DNA of 64,000 nucleotides from Streptomyces sp. H27-C3 (GTDB taxonomy: Bacteria > Actinomycetota > Actinomycetes > Streptomycetales > Streptomycetaceae). The notes beneath the pieces are model-generated. The model was not told the DNA's origin. It made no database searches and was given only the letters and a program-made list of their open reading frames with translations. This document shows positions 1 to 10,146 of the stretch, piece by piece. How positions within the stretch are numbered: the stretch's first letter is position 1; each line of letters opens with the position of its first letter. The position numbers were made by a program, and so were the translations under genes. The stretch spans positions 41,292 through 105,291 of the forward strand of contig NZ_JASITA010000015.1 of NCBI RefSeq assembly GCF_030063415.1, written 5' to 3'.

Positions 1-27
1 GGGGCCGGGGGCCGGGCCCCGCCCCTC
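1..27. terminator. possible terminator after pheT
   Basis: GC-only inverted repeat (GGGGC arms facing GCCCC arms) at the window edge, about 30 bases beyond the pheT stop on the leftward strand. There is no T-tract, and the structure may be cut by the window boundary, so this is tentative. Confidence 0.35.
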
Positions 28-56
28 AGTACTGCTTTCCTCACACCGCTCCGGCG

Positions 57-2584
57 TTACGCCCCGCGCAGCACCGCTCCGGTGCGCTCGGCGGCGAGCG
101 CGACGGCGGCGTCGCGGGCTGCCGAGGCCTCGTCGACGGTCAGGGTGCGGTCGGCGGCGCGGAAGCGCAGCGCGTACGCGAGGGACTTCTTGCCCTCGCC
201 GAGCTGCTCTCCGGTGAAGACGTCGAACAGCCGCAGCGATTCGAGGAGTTCACCCGCGCCCGCGCGCAGCGCGGACTCGACGTCGGCCGAAGCCACACCG
301 GCGGGGACGACCAGCGCGACGTCCTGGGTCGCCACCGGGAAGGTGGAGATCCGGGGCGCGGGCGGTGCGCCGCCCGCGGCCTGCTCCAGCACATCGAGCT
401 CGATCTCCATGGCGCAGCTGCGCTCGGGGAGGTGGAGCTCCTTGATGACGCGCGGGTGCAGCTCACCGGCGTGACCCGCGAGGGTCTCGGTGCCATTGAC
501 CGTGACGTAGAGCGCGGCGCAGCGGCCGGGGTGCCACGGGGCGTGCCGGTCGCCGCGGATGATCAGCTCGACGCCCGCCTCGCGGGCGATCGTACGAGCG
601 GCCTCGACGGCGTCCGCCCAGTCGGCCGGGCGGCCCTTGCCCCACCAGCCGGCCTGCTCACGGGCGCCCGCGAGAACAACGGCGGCGCGGCGCGGCTGAC
701 GCGGCAGCGTGGCGTCGATCCCGGCGATCTCCTCGTCGGTGGGACGACGGTCGACGGGCAGCCTTACGGCCTTGCGCTCGTCGCCGGTCGGCCGGAAGAC
801 CAGACCGGTCTCGAAGAGCGCGAGGTCGTGCGAGCCGCGGCCGTCGTTGCGGCGCAGCGCGCCGAGCAGACCCGGCAGCAGCGTGGTGCGCAGCGCCGGC
901 TCCTCGTCGGAGATCGGGTTGACCAGCTCGACCGTGCGGCGGCGGGCGTCGTCGGCGTCCAGACCGAACTGATCGAGCACGGCGTTGCCGATGAACGGGT
1001 AGTTCAGCGCCTCGACGTAACCGGCCCCGGCGAGCGCGCGGCCGACGCGGCGGTGCAGCCGCTGACGGCCGGTGAGCCCGCGGCCCGAGGGCGGTGTCGG
1101 CAGGGTGGAGGGGAGGTTCTCGTACCCCTCCAGTCGGATGACCTCTTCCGCCAGGTCGTTGGGGAAGGCCAGGTCGGGGCGCCAGGACGGCACGGTGACG
1201 ACGAGGTCGTCCTGCCCGTACACGTCGCAGCCGACCTCCTGGAGGCGGCGTACGACGGTCTCGCGGCCGTACTCGACGCCCGCCACGCGGTCCGGGTGGT
1301 TCGCGCCCATGCTGATGGAGCGGGGCGCCGAGGGCGCGATGACCTCGGTGACACCCGCTTCGGCGGTGCCGCCCGCGAGCAGCACGAGCAGGTCGACGGT
1401 CCGTTGGGCGGCTGCCGAAGCGGCCTCGGGGTCGACACCGCGCTCGAAGCGCTTGGACGCCTCGGACGCGAGCTTGTGTCGGCGCGCGGTGCGGGCGATG
1501 GAGAGCGGGTCGAAGTGCGCGGCCTCGATGACGACGTCGGTGGTGCCCTTGGCGCGGCCCGTTTCGGCGTCGGTCTCGGCGTCGGCGATCTCCGTGTTGG
1601 CGCCGCCCATGACGCCCGCGAGGCCGATCGGCCCGCGGTTGTCGGTGATGACCAGGTCCTCGGCGTCGAGCACCCGCTTCGTGCCGTCGAGGGTGGTGAA
1701 CTTCTCGCCCTGCTCGGCGCGGCGCACCCCGATCGTCCCGTCGATGCGGGAGCGGTCGTAGGCGTGCAGCGGCTGGCCCACTTCGAGCATCACGTAGTTG
1801 GTGACGTCGACGGCCAGCGAGATCGGGCGCATCCCGGCCTTCTGGAGCCTGCGGCGCAGCCAGATCGGGGAGCGGGCCTCCGGGTCGAGGCCGGTGACCG
1901 TGCGGGCGGTGAAGCGGTCGCAGCCCCGCGGGTCGGAGACCTTGACCAGGTAGCCGTAGGAGTTCGGCGGGGGCACGTCGAGCAGCGCCGGGTCGCGCAG
2001 CGGCAGGCCGTACGCGGTGGCGGTCTCGCGGGCGATGCCGCGCATCGACAGGCAGTAGCCGCGGTCGGGCGTCACCGCGATGTCGAGCACCTCGTCGACG
2101 AGCTCCAGGAGCTCGATGGCGTCGGTGCCCACCTCGAATTCGGGCGGCAGCACGATGATGCCGCCGGTGCCGTCGTCGCCCATGCCCAGCTCGTCGCCGG
2201 AACAGATCATGCCGTGCGAGGTCTTGCCGTACGTCTTGCGCGCGGCGATGGCGAAGTCGCCGGGCAGGACGGCGCCCGGCAGGACCACGACGACCTTGTC
2301 GCCGACGGCGAAGTTGCGGGCGCCGCAGACGATCTCCTGCGGCTCACCGGTGCCGTTGGCCGGGCCGACGTCGACGGTGCAGAAGCGAATGGGCTTCTTG
2401 AACTCCGTCAGCTCCTCGATGGTGAGGACCTTGCCGACGACCAGCGGGCCCTTGAGGCCGGCGCCGAGCTGCTCGACAGCTTCGACCTCCAGCCCCGCGG
2501 GGACGAGCTTGGCCTGTACGTCACGGCCTGTCTCGGTGGCGGGGAGATCGACGTACTCCCGCAGCCAGGAAAGCGGGACCCGCA

Positions 2585-2585
<1 letters not shown>
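57..2585 (-). CDS. pheT: phenylalanine--tRNA ligase beta subunit PheT
   Basis: The beta chain of the cytosolic (alpha-beta)2 enzyme that charges tRNA-Phe; it carries the tRNA-binding and editing parts. The 842 residues start with the typical [15 protein letters not shown]. An EMAP/OB-type tRNA-binding domain lies around residues 40-150, the B3/B4 editing domain around 220-390, the B5 domain next, and a ferredoxin-fold anticodon-binding domain occupies the last 95 or so residues (starting near [15 protein letters not shown]). Length is normal for the bacterial long form. Its ATG overlaps the pheS stop by one base (TGATG), so the two are translationally coupled in the order pheS-pheT. Confidence 0.98.
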
Positions 2586-3826
<1,241 letters not shown>

Positions 3827-4966
3827 TCAGCTCAGATAGGCAGGAGCGCCGACGGGCAGAATAAATCGGAACTCGGCGCCGCCGCCGGGCCCGCGGCCGA
3901 CCGCGATCGAGCCGCCGTGCGCCTCGACGATGCCCTTGACGATGTACAGGCCCAGGCCGGTCCCGCCGCGCTTGCTCCCCCGCCAGAAGCGGGTGAAGAC
4001 ACGGCCCATCGACTCCTCGGGGATGCCGGGGCCTTCGTCGCTCACGGTGACGGCCGTTCCCTTCGCCGAGTTCGCCAGATGCTCCGCGTACTTCAGGTGC
4101 GCGGGTGCCATCTCGATGGTGACCGTTCCCTCGCCGTGGCGCACCGCATTTTCCAGCAGGTTGCCCAGAACCTGGTCGATCTTGTCCGGGTCGGCCCACA
4201 GATCGGGCAGCGGCTGCTGGACCCGTACCAGGAAGCGGTCGGGCTCCTGGCCCGACGCGATCGCGCCCTGCACATGGCGTCCGACGGCCGCGGCGATGTC
4301 CACGGGCTGGCGGCGCAGCTCCAGGCGGCCCGAGTCGATGCGGGAGATGTCCAGGAGCTCGGCGATCAGCCGCGTGATCCGGTTGGCGTCGGCGTCGACG
4401 GTCTCCAGCATCAGCCGCTTCTGGTCGTCGGTGAACCGCTCCCACTTGGCGAGCAGCGTCGCGGTGAAGCCCTTGACGGAGGTCAGCGGGGAGCGCAGCT
4501 CATGGGCGACGGTGGCGATCAGCTCGGCGTGGCTGCGCTCGGTGCGGCGCCTGGCCTCGGTGCCGCGGATGGAGACGACGACCCGCCGCACGGGCCCGGT
4601 CGGCTCCTCGCGCACGTACCGGGCGGAGACCAGCACCTCACGGCCGCCGGGCAGCAGCAGATTACGCTCGGGCTGGCCGACCCTGATGGCGAGGCCGCCG
4701 TACGGATCGGTCAGTGTCCACCAGCGGCGGCCTTCGAGGTCCTCCAGCGGCAGCGCGAGCTCCAGCGGCCTGCCGAGCACGGCTTCCTTGGCGATGCCGG
4801 TGATGCGGGCCGCGGCGTCGTTGAAACAGATGACACGGCCGCTCTCGTCGGAGACGGCGAGACCGTCGGGCAGGTCGTCGGGATCGATCCCGAAGCCGTC
4901 CGGTCCCTCGGCCGTGTGCAGCAAGGAATCACGCAGACCGGACAGGCCGTTCATGCCGACAGGCAT
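3827..4966 (-). CDS. PAS-domain sensor histidine kinase (orphan)
   Basis: A 379-residue cytosolic histidine kinase without predicted membrane segments. A PAS domain covers about residues 25-140, followed by a HisKA dimerisation domain with phospho-acceptor His155 (VAHELRSP) and an HATPase domain with N box (NLLENAVRHG), G1 (DEGPGIP), F (FTRFWRG) and G2 (GGTGLGLYIVKG) boxes. All catalytic boxes look intact. No response regulator is next to it, so its partner is encoded elsewhere. It sits between pheS and a methyltransferase on the same strand, in conserved Streptomyces order. The signal sensed by the PAS domain cannot be told from sequence. Confidence 0.92.
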   Translation of the reverse strand: MPVGMNGLSGLRDSLLHTAEGPDGFGIDPDDLPDGLAVSDESGRVICFNDAAARITGIAKEAVLGRPLELALPLEDLEGRRWWTLTDPYGGLAIRVGQPERNLLLPGGREVLVSARYVREEPTGPVRRVVVSIRGTEARRRTERSHAELIATVAHELRSPLTSVKGFTATLLAKWERFTDDQKRLMLETVDADANRITRLIAELLDISRIDSGRLELRRQPVDIAAAVGRHVQGAIASGQEPDRFLVRVQQPLPDLWADPDKIDQVLGNLLENAVRHGEGTVTIEMAPAHLKYAEHLANSAKGTAVTVSDEGPGIPEESMGRVFTRFWRGSKRGGTGLGLYIVKGIVEAHGGSIAVGRGPGGGAEFRFILPVGAPAYLS

Positions 4967-5021
4967 CCCCGTACCCCACCTCTTTCACCTAGCGCAGTGG
5001 GCCCCCAGGCCCGTCACACTA

Positions 5022-5876
5022 CTAGTTGGAGGTAACGCTGCGGCACCCTCCGGAAGCACGCTGCGCACGGGCCGAGGCGTAGAGGCACACCGCGGCGGCC
5101 GTCGCGAGGTTGAGGCTCTCGGCTCGGCCGTGGATCGGCACGCGCACCACGGCGTCGGCGAGTGCGCGGGTCTCCGCCGGAAGTCCCCAGGCCTCGTTGC
5201 CGAAGACCCAGGCGCTGGGGCCGCCCATGGTGCCGGCGTCGAGCTCGTCGTCGAGGTCGTCGTCGCCCGCGCCGTCGGCGGCGAGGATCCGTACGCCCGC
5301 CGCCTTCAGCCCGCTCACCGCCTGCTCGACGGGCACGCCGACGGCGACGGGCAGATGGAAGATCGAACCGACCGAGGCGCGTACCGACTTGGGGTTGTAG
5401 AGGTCGACCGAGGCGTCGGTGAGGACAACCGCGTCGGCCCCCGCGGCGTCCGCGCAGCGCAGCACCGTCCCGGCGTTCCCCGGGTCGCGTACATGCGCGA
5501 GGACGGCCACCAGCCGGGGCTTCGCGGCGAGGATCTCCTCGAAGGGCGAGTCGAGAAAGCGGCAGACGCCGACGATGCCCTGCGGCGTGACGGTCTGCGA
5601 GACCTCGGCGAGCACCTCGTCGGGCGCCAGATGCACCCGCGCACCCGCGGAGTGGGCCGCGTCGACGATGTCGGCGTACCGATCGGCCGCCTCGACGGTG
5701 GCGAACAGCTCGATCAGGGTCGCCCGGCCGTCACTGCGGTGCTCGACCGCCTCGCGCACGGCCTGCGGCCCCTCGGCGATGAACTGGCGCTCCTTGCCGC
5801 GGAAGCTGCGCCTGGTCAGCCGCTTGGCGGCGGCGACGCGCGGGGATCGCGGCGAGATCAGCTCGGGGGTGCCCAT
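5022..5876 (-). CDS. TrmH/SpoU-family RNA 2'-O-methyltransferase
   Basis: 284 residues with an N-terminal substrate-binding domain (starting RLTRRSFRGKERQFIAEG) and a SPOUT methyltransferase domain showing the three family motifs: motif 1 near VRDPGNAGTVLRCADAAGAD, motif 2 near SAWVFGNEAWGLP and motif 3 near VPIHGRAESLNLATAAA. It likely methylates a ribose in rRNA or tRNA using S-adenosylmethionine. The frame stays open for 100 codons further upstream, but that extension would run through a repeat array, a terminator and the end of rplT, so the ATG at 5876 is chosen. No strong ribosome-binding site is visible. Confidence 0.93.
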   Translation of the reverse strand: MGTPELISPRSPRVAAAKRLTRRSFRGKERQFIAEGPQAVREAVEHRSDGRATLIELFATVEAADRYADIVDAAHSAGARVHLAPDEVLAEVSQTVTPQGIVGVCRFLDSPFEEILAAKPRLVAVLAHVRDPGNAGTVLRCADAAGADAVVLTDASVDLYNPKSVRASVGSIFHLPVAVGVPVEQAVSGLKAAGVRILAADGAGDDDLDDELDAGTMGGPSAWVFGNEAWGLPAETRALADAVVRVPIHGRAESLNLATAAAVCLYASARAQRASGGCRSVTSN

Positions 5877-5894
5877 GGTCGGCGGCTCACTTCT

Positions 5895-5972
5895 CTGCGT
5901 ACGGAAGGGGTCCTGCACGTCTGCGTAGGGAACGGGTCCTGCACGTTTACGTACGGAACGGGTTCTGCACGA
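5895..5972. repeat. three tandem 26-bp repeats before the methyltransferase
   Basis: Three head-to-tail copies of a 26-base unit occupy 5895-5920, 5921-5946 and 5947-5972; each contains a CGTA(C/G)GGAA(C/G)GGGTYCTGCACG-like core. The array ends 19 bases before the methyltransferase start, in its 5' region, and follows the rplT terminator. Function unknown: it could be an operator array or simple repeat expansion. Confidence 0.8.
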
Positions 5973-5992
5973 CGCTTCGGACCCGCAGGACG

Positions 5993-6031
5993 CATCGGAC
6001 CCGCAGGCGACAGACGCCTGCGGGTCCGATG
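5993..6031 (-). terminator. terminator of the infC-rpmI-rplT operon
   Basis: A perfect 17-bp inverted repeat (5993-6009 with 6015-6031) with a 5-base loop lies 21 bases past the rplT stop. It has no clear T-tract, as is usual in Streptomyces. Confidence 0.85.
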
Positions 6032-6051
6032 GGGAAGAGCTGCTGCCCTGG

Positions 6052-6438
6052 TCAGGCGGCGGTCTTCGGAGCGTTGACGTCGCTCGGGAGCGCCTTCTGG
6101 GCGACCTCGACGAGCGCGGCGAACGCGTTGCTGTCGTTGACCGCGAGCTCGGCCAGGATCTTACGGTCCACCTCAATGTTGGCGGCGTTCAGACCCTGGA
6201 TGAGGCGGTTGTACGTCATGCCGTTCTCGCGGGCAGCGGCGTTGATGCGCTGGATCCACAGCCGACGGAAGTCGCCCTTGCGCTTCTTGCGGTCGTTGTA
6301 GTTGTAGACCAGGGAGTGGGTGACCTGCTCCTTGGCCTTCCGGTACAGACGCGAGCGCTGACCGCGGTAGCCCTTGGCCGCCTCGAGAATTGCCCGGCGC
6401 TTCTTGTGGGCATTGACTGCCCGCTTGACGCGTGCCAC
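6052..6438 (-). CDS. rplT: 50S ribosomal protein L20
   Basis: 128-residue L20, a primary 23S rRNA binding protein needed early in 50S assembly. It shows the basic N-terminal helix ([20 protein letters not shown]) and the conserved [10 protein letters not shown] stretch. GTG start with a good AAGGAG ribosome-binding site nine bases upstream. Last gene of the infC-rpmI-rplT operon and followed by a strong hairpin. Confidence 0.98.
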   Translation of the reverse strand: MARVKRAVNAHKKRRAILEAAKGYRGQRSRLYRKAKEQVTHSLVYNYNDRKKRKGDFRRLWIQRINAAARENGMTYNRLIQGLNAANIEVDRKILAELAVNDSNAFAALVEVAQKALPSDVNAPKTAA

Positions 6439-6540
6439 TTGTTGACTCCTTGTAGCGGGGCCGTGGGTGTCTTCACACGGCCCGGAAACGAATTGGTCCC
6501 GGTCTCGATGTCGCGCCCCCGGTCACCCAGGGGCCCAACA

Positions 6541-6735
6541 TCACTTGCCGAGAAGCTTCTTGATCTTCGGGGCGTCGGCCGCGGACACGACGACCGCACC
6601 CGTCAGCGAGCGGGTCTTCTTGGAGGACTTGTGCTCCAGGAGGTGGCGCTTGCCGGCCTTCTCGCGCATGATCTTGCCGGAGCCGGTGACCTTGAAGCGC
6701 TTGCTGGCACCGCTGTGCGTCTTGTTCTTCGGCAT
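6541..6735 (-). CDS. rpmI: 50S ribosomal protein L35
   Basis: 64-residue L35, a small basic 50S protein starting [20 protein letters not shown], which is the family signature. Middle gene of the infC-rpmI-rplT operon, about 100 bases ahead of rplT. A GAGGAG ribosome-binding site precedes the ATG. Confidence 0.98.
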   Translation of the reverse strand: MPKNKTHSGASKRFKVTGSGKIMREKAGKRHLLEHKSSKKTRSLTGAVVVSAADAPKIKKLLGK

Positions 6736-6857
6736 GGCGCCGTTCTCTCCTCGTCAGTGGCGCTCCCCCGGTGCGAACACCGGAATGCTGGAGCGTCAGA
6801 TCTTTGGTATGTGGTTCCGGGCGGGACCCGGGGGCGCCTGGATGGCAGCCCCGCAGG

Positions 6858-7559
6858 TCACGCTTCGGAGGGGGCCGGGGTCTCGGCCGGAGTCTCGGCG
6901 GCCGCGGCCGGAGCCTCGGTCACCTCGTCCGTCGACACCTCGGCGGCCTCGTCCGTCGACGCCTCGGCGTCGTCGTCCGTCGCATAGCCCTGACGCTCGG
7001 CCTTGCGGGCCGCCTGGGCCTCGCGAGCCTCGGCCATGGCCTCGGTCTTCTTCTTGTGCGGGCCAAGAACCATGATCATGTTCCGGCCGTCCTGCTTCGG
7101 GTTCGACTCGATGAAGCCGAGATCCTCGACATCGGAAGCGAGTCGCTGAAGCAGACGGAAGCCAAGCTCGGGGCGGGACTGCTCACGACCACGGAACATG
7201 ATCGTGATCTTGACCTTGTCGCCCTGCTTGAGGAACCGAACGACGTGACCCTTCTTGGTGTCATAGTCGTGCGGGTCGATCTTCGGCCGGAGCTTCATTT
7301 CCTTGATGACCGTGTGCGCCTGGTTCTTGCGCGCCTCACGGGCCTTCATGGCCGACTCGTACTTGAACTTCCCGTAGTCCATGAGCTTGCACACGGGCGG
7401 ACGGGCTGTCGCCGCGACCTCGACCAGGTCCAGGTCGTACTCCTGTGCAAGCTCCAGGGCCTTGGCAAGCGGCACAATGCCGACCTGCTCGCCGCTGGGT
7501 CCGACAAGTCGCACCTCGGGGACGCGAATCCGGTCGTTGATGCGGGGCTCGGCGCTGAT
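6858..7559 (-). CDS. infC: translation initiation factor IF-3, probable AUC start
   Basis: IF-3 binds the 30S subunit, blocks premature 50S joining and checks the start codon. The mature N-terminus [19 protein letters not shown] begins at 7556; the codon before it is ATC (7557-7559), placed four bases after AGGAGG. Standard starts exist only further upstream (for example GTG at 7583), where they would put the AGGAGG inside the coding region. Rare start codons are known for infC (AUU in E. coli, AUC in Myxococcus) and make the gene autoregulated, because IF-3 discriminates against them. With ATC the protein is 233 residues: N domain, linker, C domain, plus an acidic, alanine-rich C-terminal tail of about 50 residues typical of Streptomyces IF-3. 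First gene of infC-rpmI-rplT. Confidence 0.93.
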   Translation of the reverse strand: MSAEPRINDRIRVPEVRLVGPSGEQVGIVPLAKALELAQEYDLDLVEVAATARPPVCKLMDYGKFKYESAMKAREARKNQAHTVIKEMKLRPKIDPHDYDTKKGHVVRFLKQGDKVKITIMFRGREQSRPELGFRLLQRLASDVEDLGFIESNPKQDGRNMIMVLGPHKKKTEAMAEAREAQAARKAERQGYATDDDAEASTDEAAEVSTDEVTEAPAAAAETPAETPAPSEA

Positions 7560-7611
7560 GGATCCTCCTAAGTAGCACCACACGGCCGCCTGGCAGACAG
7601 CCGCGTAACGT

Positions 7612-7734
7612 CTATTTTCCTGGGACCAACCGCGAGGGCACATGAAAAAAGCCCCGGACGGGACACAGGCGGGGCTCCTGGAAATACCGGAGCACCACCG
7701 CGTACCTACCGCGGGGCGCATCGAACGGTTCCAT
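7612..7734 (-). other. possible leader-peptide ORF upstream of infC
   Basis: A 40-codon open frame ([20 protein letters not shown] at its start) runs across the leader terminator at 7645-7676 and stops 52 bases before the infC start. Its ATG lies inside an imperfect palindrome (7732-7752). Translation through the hairpin would prevent termination, so it could be a ribosome-controlled attenuator peptide. The ribosome-binding site is weak, and this may be chance. Confidence 0.35.
7645..7676 (-). terminator. intrinsic terminator/attenuator in the infC leader
   Basis: On the leftward strand a 7-bp stem (AGCCCCG/CGGGGCT) with a 13-base loop is followed directly by six T residues. A real T-tract is unusual in this genome. 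It lies 86 bases before the infC start and after the likely promoter, so it would act as an attenuator. A competing hairpin (GCTCC with GGAGC, just upstream) shares bases with its 5' arm and could serve as an antiterminator. Confidence 0.7.
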
Positions 7735-7860
7735 CGTCCGTACGGAACGATGGGGACCGCTTGACCGGTGACCCGCCGTCCGCGAGGACAGCAAGGTGGG
7801 AGATCGGAGCCTCCACTTGTGGGCCGGGCACACAGGTGTCCGGCCGGTCGTTACACAAGG

Positions 7861-7890
7861 TTAGCAGCTCCTGCCCGGAGGGGCTAACCG
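7861..7890 (-). promoter_or_regulatory. possible infC operon promoter
   Basis: On the leftward strand TTAGCC and TAACCT are separated by 18 bases, and the transcript would start about 300 bases before infC. Weak -35 match; low confidence. Confidence 0.3.
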
Positions 7891-7935
7891 GTGGCCGGGG
7901 CGGGCGCCGGGACAGCGGGGCATATCGTGGGCAGC

Positions 7936-8298
7936 ATGAGCGACGCGACCTCCCCCAATGAATCTCCCGACTTCGACGCCATGACCCGCGACATCGCGGA
8001 GGTCCCCGCCGTCGAGGTGATCGTGACGGTCGCGGTCAACCTGATGAGCGCCGCCGCCGTGAAGCTCGGCCTGACGGAGGACGGCGACGCGCACAAGGAC
8101 CTCGACGAGGCGCGCAAGCTGGTGCACGCGCTGGCCGGGCTGATGGACGCGACCACCACGGAGATCAGCTCCTTCCACGCCGGACCGCTGCGGGACGGCC
8201 TGAAGTCACTGCAGTTGGCGTTCCGTGAGGCGTCGATCGTGCCGGACGAGGTCGGCAAGGGCCCCGGCGAGAAGTACACCGGTCCCGTCTACGGCTGA
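7936..8298 (+). CDS. DUF1844 family protein
   Basis: A 120-residue conserved actinobacterial protein of unknown function, next to and divergent from infC as in other actinobacteria. The central part (IAEVPAVEVIVTVAVNLMSA and the AHKDLDEARKLV helix) is the DUF1844 core; there is no signal peptide. The frame opens at a GTG at 7891, but the ATG at 7936 is favoured: TATCGT ends 7 bases before it, which suits a leaderless transcript. Confidence 0.9.
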   Translation: MSDATSPNESPDFDAMTRDIAEVPAVEVIVTVAVNLMSAAAVKLGLTEDGDAHKDLDEARKLVHALAGLMDATTTEISSFHAGPLRDGLKSLQLAFREASIVPDEVGKGPGEKYTGPVYG

Positions 8299-8308
8299 CC
8301 TGTCCCCC

Positions 8309-8376
8309 TATGGCTGCATAGCTACTGCCTGCCCCACTGTGGCTGCGTAGCTACTCGCTATGGCCGCATAGCTACT
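8309..8376. repeat. three copies of an 18-bp repeat
   Basis: TATGGCTGCATAGCTACT-like units start at 8309, 8338 and 8359 (2-3 mismatches between copies). They fill the gap between the convergent DUF1844 and SseB genes, and the last copy contains the SseB stop codon. Role unknown. Confidence 0.7.
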
Positions 8377-9103
8377 CGCGTACGAACAGGGGCTCGCCCG
8401 GTGGGGTGGCCTCGGCCGGCAGCAGTGCCAGGTCGAGACCGCGCACCAGGCGGGCCCTCAGTACGTCGTCCGCCGCCAGCGCCTCGGCGATCCGCCGCGC
8501 GGTGGTGGCCGGGTCGGCGGCCGGGTCGAGGACCAGGGCTAGGGCGCCGTCGGCGCGGCCGGGGCCGAGGTGGGCCCGGAGCACCGCCGGTTCGGCGGCG
8601 ACCGCGGCGCGCACCGCCTCGGTGACGGCCGGGTCGTCGAGCGGCGCGGCGCTGGTGCGGCCCTCGGCGAGCGCCAGCAGAGCGGACCCCATGAGCTGGT
8701 ACGGGACGGGACCCGCGAGGTCGATGACCACGGTGTCGGCGCCCTCGTGGGCCGCCGCCTTCAGGGCCTGGTGCAGGGGTACGGCGACGGGGCGCGCCTC
8801 GGGGTTCCAGCGGGCCAGGGCTTCGGTGGAGGTGAAGGCGGGGAGGGCGCGGCGGTCACCGGCCTGGAGAGTCGGCACGGCCATGTCGCTGGTCTTCTCG
8901 CGGCGCAGGCCGTTCTCGTCGGTCTCGACCTCGCCGAGTACGGCGACGACCGGCACCAGGAGGCGGGCGCCCGCCAGCGCTTCGAGCACCTGCGGCTCGG
9001 CGGTCGGGTCGTCCGCCCAGGCCGAGAGCGCGGCGGTCAGCCGCGGGTCGGCCGTGCCGTCGTCTTCGGAGAAACCGGGGTCCGGGATGTTCTTGAGCGC
9101 CAC
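8372..9103 (-). CDS. SseB family protein
   Basis: 243 residues with an SseB N-terminal domain (ARLLVPVVAVLGEVET, then LPAFTSTEALARWNP and PYQLMGSALLALAEG) and a C-terminal SseB-like half. The family name comes from enterobacterial enhanced serine sensitivity protein B; the biochemical role in Streptomyces is unknown. Cytosolic, without a signal peptide. The GTG start has TAGGCT exactly 6 bases upstream (9110-9115), consistent with a leaderless transcript, although the intervening G-run could also act as a ribosome-binding site. Confidence 0.85.
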   Translation of the reverse strand: MALKNIPDPGFSEDDGTADPRLTAALSAWADDPTAEPQVLEALAGARLLVPVVAVLGEVETDENGLRREKTSDMAVPTLQAGDRRALPAFTSTEALARWNPEARPVAVPLHQALKAAAHEGADTVVIDLAGPVPYQLMGSALLALAEGRTSAAPLDDPAVTEAVRAAVAAEPAVLRAHLGPGRADGALALVLDPAADPATTARRIAEALAADDVLRARLVRGLDLALLPAEATPPGEPLFVRE

Positions 9104-9167
9104 CCCCCGAGCCTAGCGGCCGGTCCCCGCGCGTTTGCTCACCGGGCCCGCGGGCAGGGCGCCTCCC

Positions 9168-9833
9168 ATGAACGTCTCCTGCGCCGTGTCCGAGCCGGTC
9201 GGCGAGCGCGTGGCGACGGACGGGGACGGCCGGTTCGCGAGCGCGAGCATCGTCAAGGTCGGCATTCTCGCGGCGCTGCTGCTGCGGGCCCAGGACACCG
9301 GGCGGCGGCTCGGCGCGCGCGAGGAGGCGTACGCGGACGCCATGATCCGGCGCAGCGACAATGACGCGGCGACGGAGCTGTGGGCGGCGATCGGTGGCGC
9401 GGCGGGGCTGGACGCGGCGCTGGGGCGGCTGGGGCTCACGCAGACGCGGGCGGACCGGGCCTGGGGGCGCACCCGGACCACGGCTCGGGATCAACTGGCT
9501 TTGCTGCGGGCGGTGTTCGGGCCAGTCGGTGCGCTGCGGGGTTCGGTGCTGAGTGAGGATTCCCGTACCCGCATCGGGTGCCTGATGGAGCGGGTGGTCC
9601 CGGAGCAGGCCTGGGGGGTGTCGGCGGCAGGCTCGGGGGCGGCGGTGAAGAACGGCTGGATGCCGCGGGACCCGGACGGGCTGTGGACCGTCAACAGCAT
9701 CGGGCGCGTCACCGTGGACGGCCGGACCCTGCTGGTCGCCGTGCTCTCCGACGGCCATGCCACGCGGGAGGCGGGGGTCGCGCTGGTCGAGCGGGTGGCA
9801 CGGGAGGCGGTGGGCGGGTGGGTACGGCGGTAG
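9168..9833 (+). CDS. class A beta-lactamase-like serine hydrolase
   Basis: 221 residues from the ATG at 9168 (a TTG at 9135 would add 11). It has the serine beta-lactamase/penicillin-binding fold signatures: SIVK (nucleophile Ser27, Lys30), SDN (residues 63-65) and a KNG variant of the KTG box near residue 171. No signal peptide is visible, so it is probably cytosolic and unlikely to be a resistance enzyme. Substrate unknown. It is divergent from the SseB gene. Confidence 0.85.
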   Translation: MNVSCAVSEPVGERVATDGDGRFASASIVKVGILAALLLRAQDTGRRLGAREEAYADAMIRRSDNDAATELWAAIGGAAGLDAALGRLGLTQTRADRAWGRTRTTARDQLALLRAVFGPVGALRGSVLSEDSRTRIGCLMERVVPEQAWGVSAAGSGAAVKNGWMPRDPDGLWTVNSIGRVTVDGRTLLVAVLSDGHATREAGVALVERVAREAVGGWVRR

Positions 9834-10146
9834 GTGGGGCGGAGGTGCGGGGCCGGCGGGGTCGTCGGCGGAGTGGGTGCGGCTGGGGTGGCGCTGGGTG
9901 CGCCTGCGGGGTGGTTCTGTCGGTGGGGGTGGGCGCGGCAGCACTGGGTGCGCGGGGCGAGCAGGAGTGCCGGTGGGGTGGGGGCGCGTCAGTGGGTACG
10001 GCTCCGGTACCGCCCGGTGCGGGGCGAGCAGGAGGGCCGGTGCAGCCGAGCAGGAGTGCGGTCCAGCGGGGGCGCGGGACGGCTGACAGTGAGCCCGACC
10101 GCGGCAGTGCGGGGTGCGGGTCCGGTGGGGGGGGCGCCGGGCTCCG
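9834..10146. other. 313-bp gap without a gene
   Basis: Very G-rich on the top strand with short irregular repeats (GGTGGGTGCGG-type). No credible coding frame, hairpin terminator or promoter was recognised. Confidence 0.5.

Noticed and set aside
6750-6775. GTCAGTGGC near rpmI as damage promoter
   Set aside because: No -10 box at the required distance and wrong orientation for rpmI.
7560-7721. Upstream standard starts for infC (ATG 7721, GTG 7583)
   Set aside because: They would place the AGGAGG, and for 7721 also the leader terminator, inside the coding region, and add residues not seen in IF-3.
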